Below are positions 5,312 to 5,996 of a stretch of DNA of 5,996 nucleotides, piece after piece. The stretch is taken from contig SKQZ01000132.1 of assembly GCA_007118765.1 (NCBI GenBank), positions 1 through 5,996 of the forward strand, read 5' to 3'. Each line of letters starts with the position of its first letter. Position 1 is the stretch's first letter. The notes beneath the pieces were generated by a model, which did no database searches, had not been told where the DNA came from, and saw only the letters and a list, made by a program, of their open reading frames with translations. The DNA is from Candidatus Hydrogenedentota bacterium. Its GTDB lineage: Bacteria > Hydrogenedentota > Hydrogenedentia > Hydrogenedentales > CAITNO01. Made by a program: the position numbers and the translations under genes.

Positions 5312-5996
5312 ATGACAGACAGCAAATTGACGCGCCGTGCCTTCCTGGCGGCAACCACCACGTCGGCATTAGCAGTGGGGTGCGCCCCCAGGGCGCCGCG
5401 CTTGAGCAGGGCCCGTGTGATACCCCGCAAGCTATCGCCCAATGAAAAGATGAACATCGCCGGCATCGGCGTCGGCGGCATGGGTCGCGGCGACATCATG
5501 AATTGCCGCAGCGAAAACATTGTCGCCTTGTGCGACGTTGACTGGGAACGGGCCGGCGAAACCTTTCACAACCTGCCGGATGCAGCGAAGTACAAGGACT
5601 TTCGCGTCATGTTCGATGAAATGGGCGATGAGATTGACGCCGTCACCATCTCCACACCGGACCACACCCACGCGCCCGCAACCTATTGGGCCATGATGTT
5701 AGGCAAACATGTGCGCGTACAAAAGCCGCTGACCCAGACGATTGCGGAGGCGCGGCTCATGGCGCAAACCGCCGAGGAAACCGGCGTAGTCACCGCCATG
5801 GGCAACCAAGGTCATGCGCAAGACGGCGTGCGTAATTTATGCGAGATGGTGTGGAGAGGCGCCATCGGCCAGGTGACGGAGGCCCATAGCTGGACAAACC
5901 GACCGGTATGGCCGCAAGGCATGACGGAACGCCCGCGCACACGCCCCGTTCCCGATCATTTGGATTGGGACTTGTGGCTGGGCCCCGCACCGAAGC
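5312..5996 (+). CDS. Gfo/Idh/MocA-family oxidoreductase, Tat lipoprotein-like (3' end outside window)
   Basis: The frame from ATG 5312 is open to the window edge, giving 228 residues of the N-terminal half. AAGGGA (5299-5304) is 7 bases upstream of the start. A twin-arginine signal (TRRAFLA at residues 7-13) is followed by ALAVGC, so Cys24 is a possible lipidation site for a Tat-exported lipoprotein; Ala at -3 is less common than Leu or Val. The Rossmann motif is GIGVGGMGRG (51-60), then CDVD (74-77) and STPDHTH (114-120). The usual EKP is QKP (137-139), with the lysine kept. GNQGHA (164-169) and LDWDLWLGPAP (217-227) mark the environmental subfamily in which QKP is common. The catalytic GxHHxD region lies beyond the edge. 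It is a paralogue of the 826 oxidoreductase but clearly diverged. The predicted role is NAD(P)-dependent oxidoreduction of an unknown sugar-like substrate at the envelope. The family call is firm; the function is not. Confidence 0.9.
   Translation, partial: MTDSKLTRRAFLAATTTSALAVGCAPRAPRLSRARVIPRKLSPNEKMNIAGIGVGGMGRGDIMNCRSENIVALCDVDWERAGETFHNLPDAAKYKDFRVMFDEMGDEIDAVTISTPDHTHAPATYWAMMLGKHVRVQKPLTQTIAEARLMAQTAEETGVVTAMGNQGHAQDGVRNLCEMVWRGAIGQVTEAHSWTNRPVWPQGMTERPRTRPVPDHLDWDLWLGPAPK

Overview
The window looks like chromosomal DNA from an uncultured or environmental Gram-negative bacterium of the Planctomycetes / Lentisphaerae / Candidatus Hydrogenedentes type. That placement is an inference from gene content. 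It rests on two twin-arginine Gfo/Idh/MocA oxidoreductases, a ceramidase-like protein, an alginate-export-type outer-membrane barrel and a regulator with an N-terminal BldC/excisionase-like helix-turn-helix followed by a receiver domain. No rRNA, tRNA, CRISPR array, transposase or phage gene was seen.

Layout. Bases 1-815 (+) hold the 3' part of a neutral/alkaline ceramidase-family gene whose start lies off the left edge. Ten bases after its stop, at 826-2136 (+), is a complete Tat-exported Gfo/Idh/MocA oxidoreductase, probably in the same operon. Convergent to it, at 2341-3687 (-), is a 448-residue outer-membrane beta-barrel protein related to the alginate export family, followed by a clear rho-independent terminator (2260-2301). 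Upstream of the barrel gene is a non-coding stretch of about 420 bases. It contains a near-consensus sigma70 promoter (TTGACA, 17 bases, TATACT), a perfect 8-bp inverted repeat just upstream of the -35 box, and an implied 5' leader of about 300 bases. Next on the same strand, at 4112-4711 (-), is a 199-residue HTH-receiver regulator with its own weak terminator. A gene-poor stretch of 600 bases (4712-5311) separates it from a divergent second Gfo/Idh/MocA gene (5312 to the right edge, +), which has a Tat signal with a probable lipobox. That gene runs off the window and has no stop in it.

How the genes may fit together: the two oxidoreductases and the ceramidase-like hydrolase all look exported and would act in the cell envelope. 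The barrel could admit a sugar or acidic oligosaccharide. The HTH-receiver protein sits directly upstream of the strongly promoted barrel gene and is a natural candidate regulator of it. These functional links are inferred from proximity only. The most unusual material is non-coding: the barrel's promoter, dyad and long leader, and a set of mutually exclusive hairpins at 5090-5157. I found no convincing evidence of a wholly new multi-gene system here.
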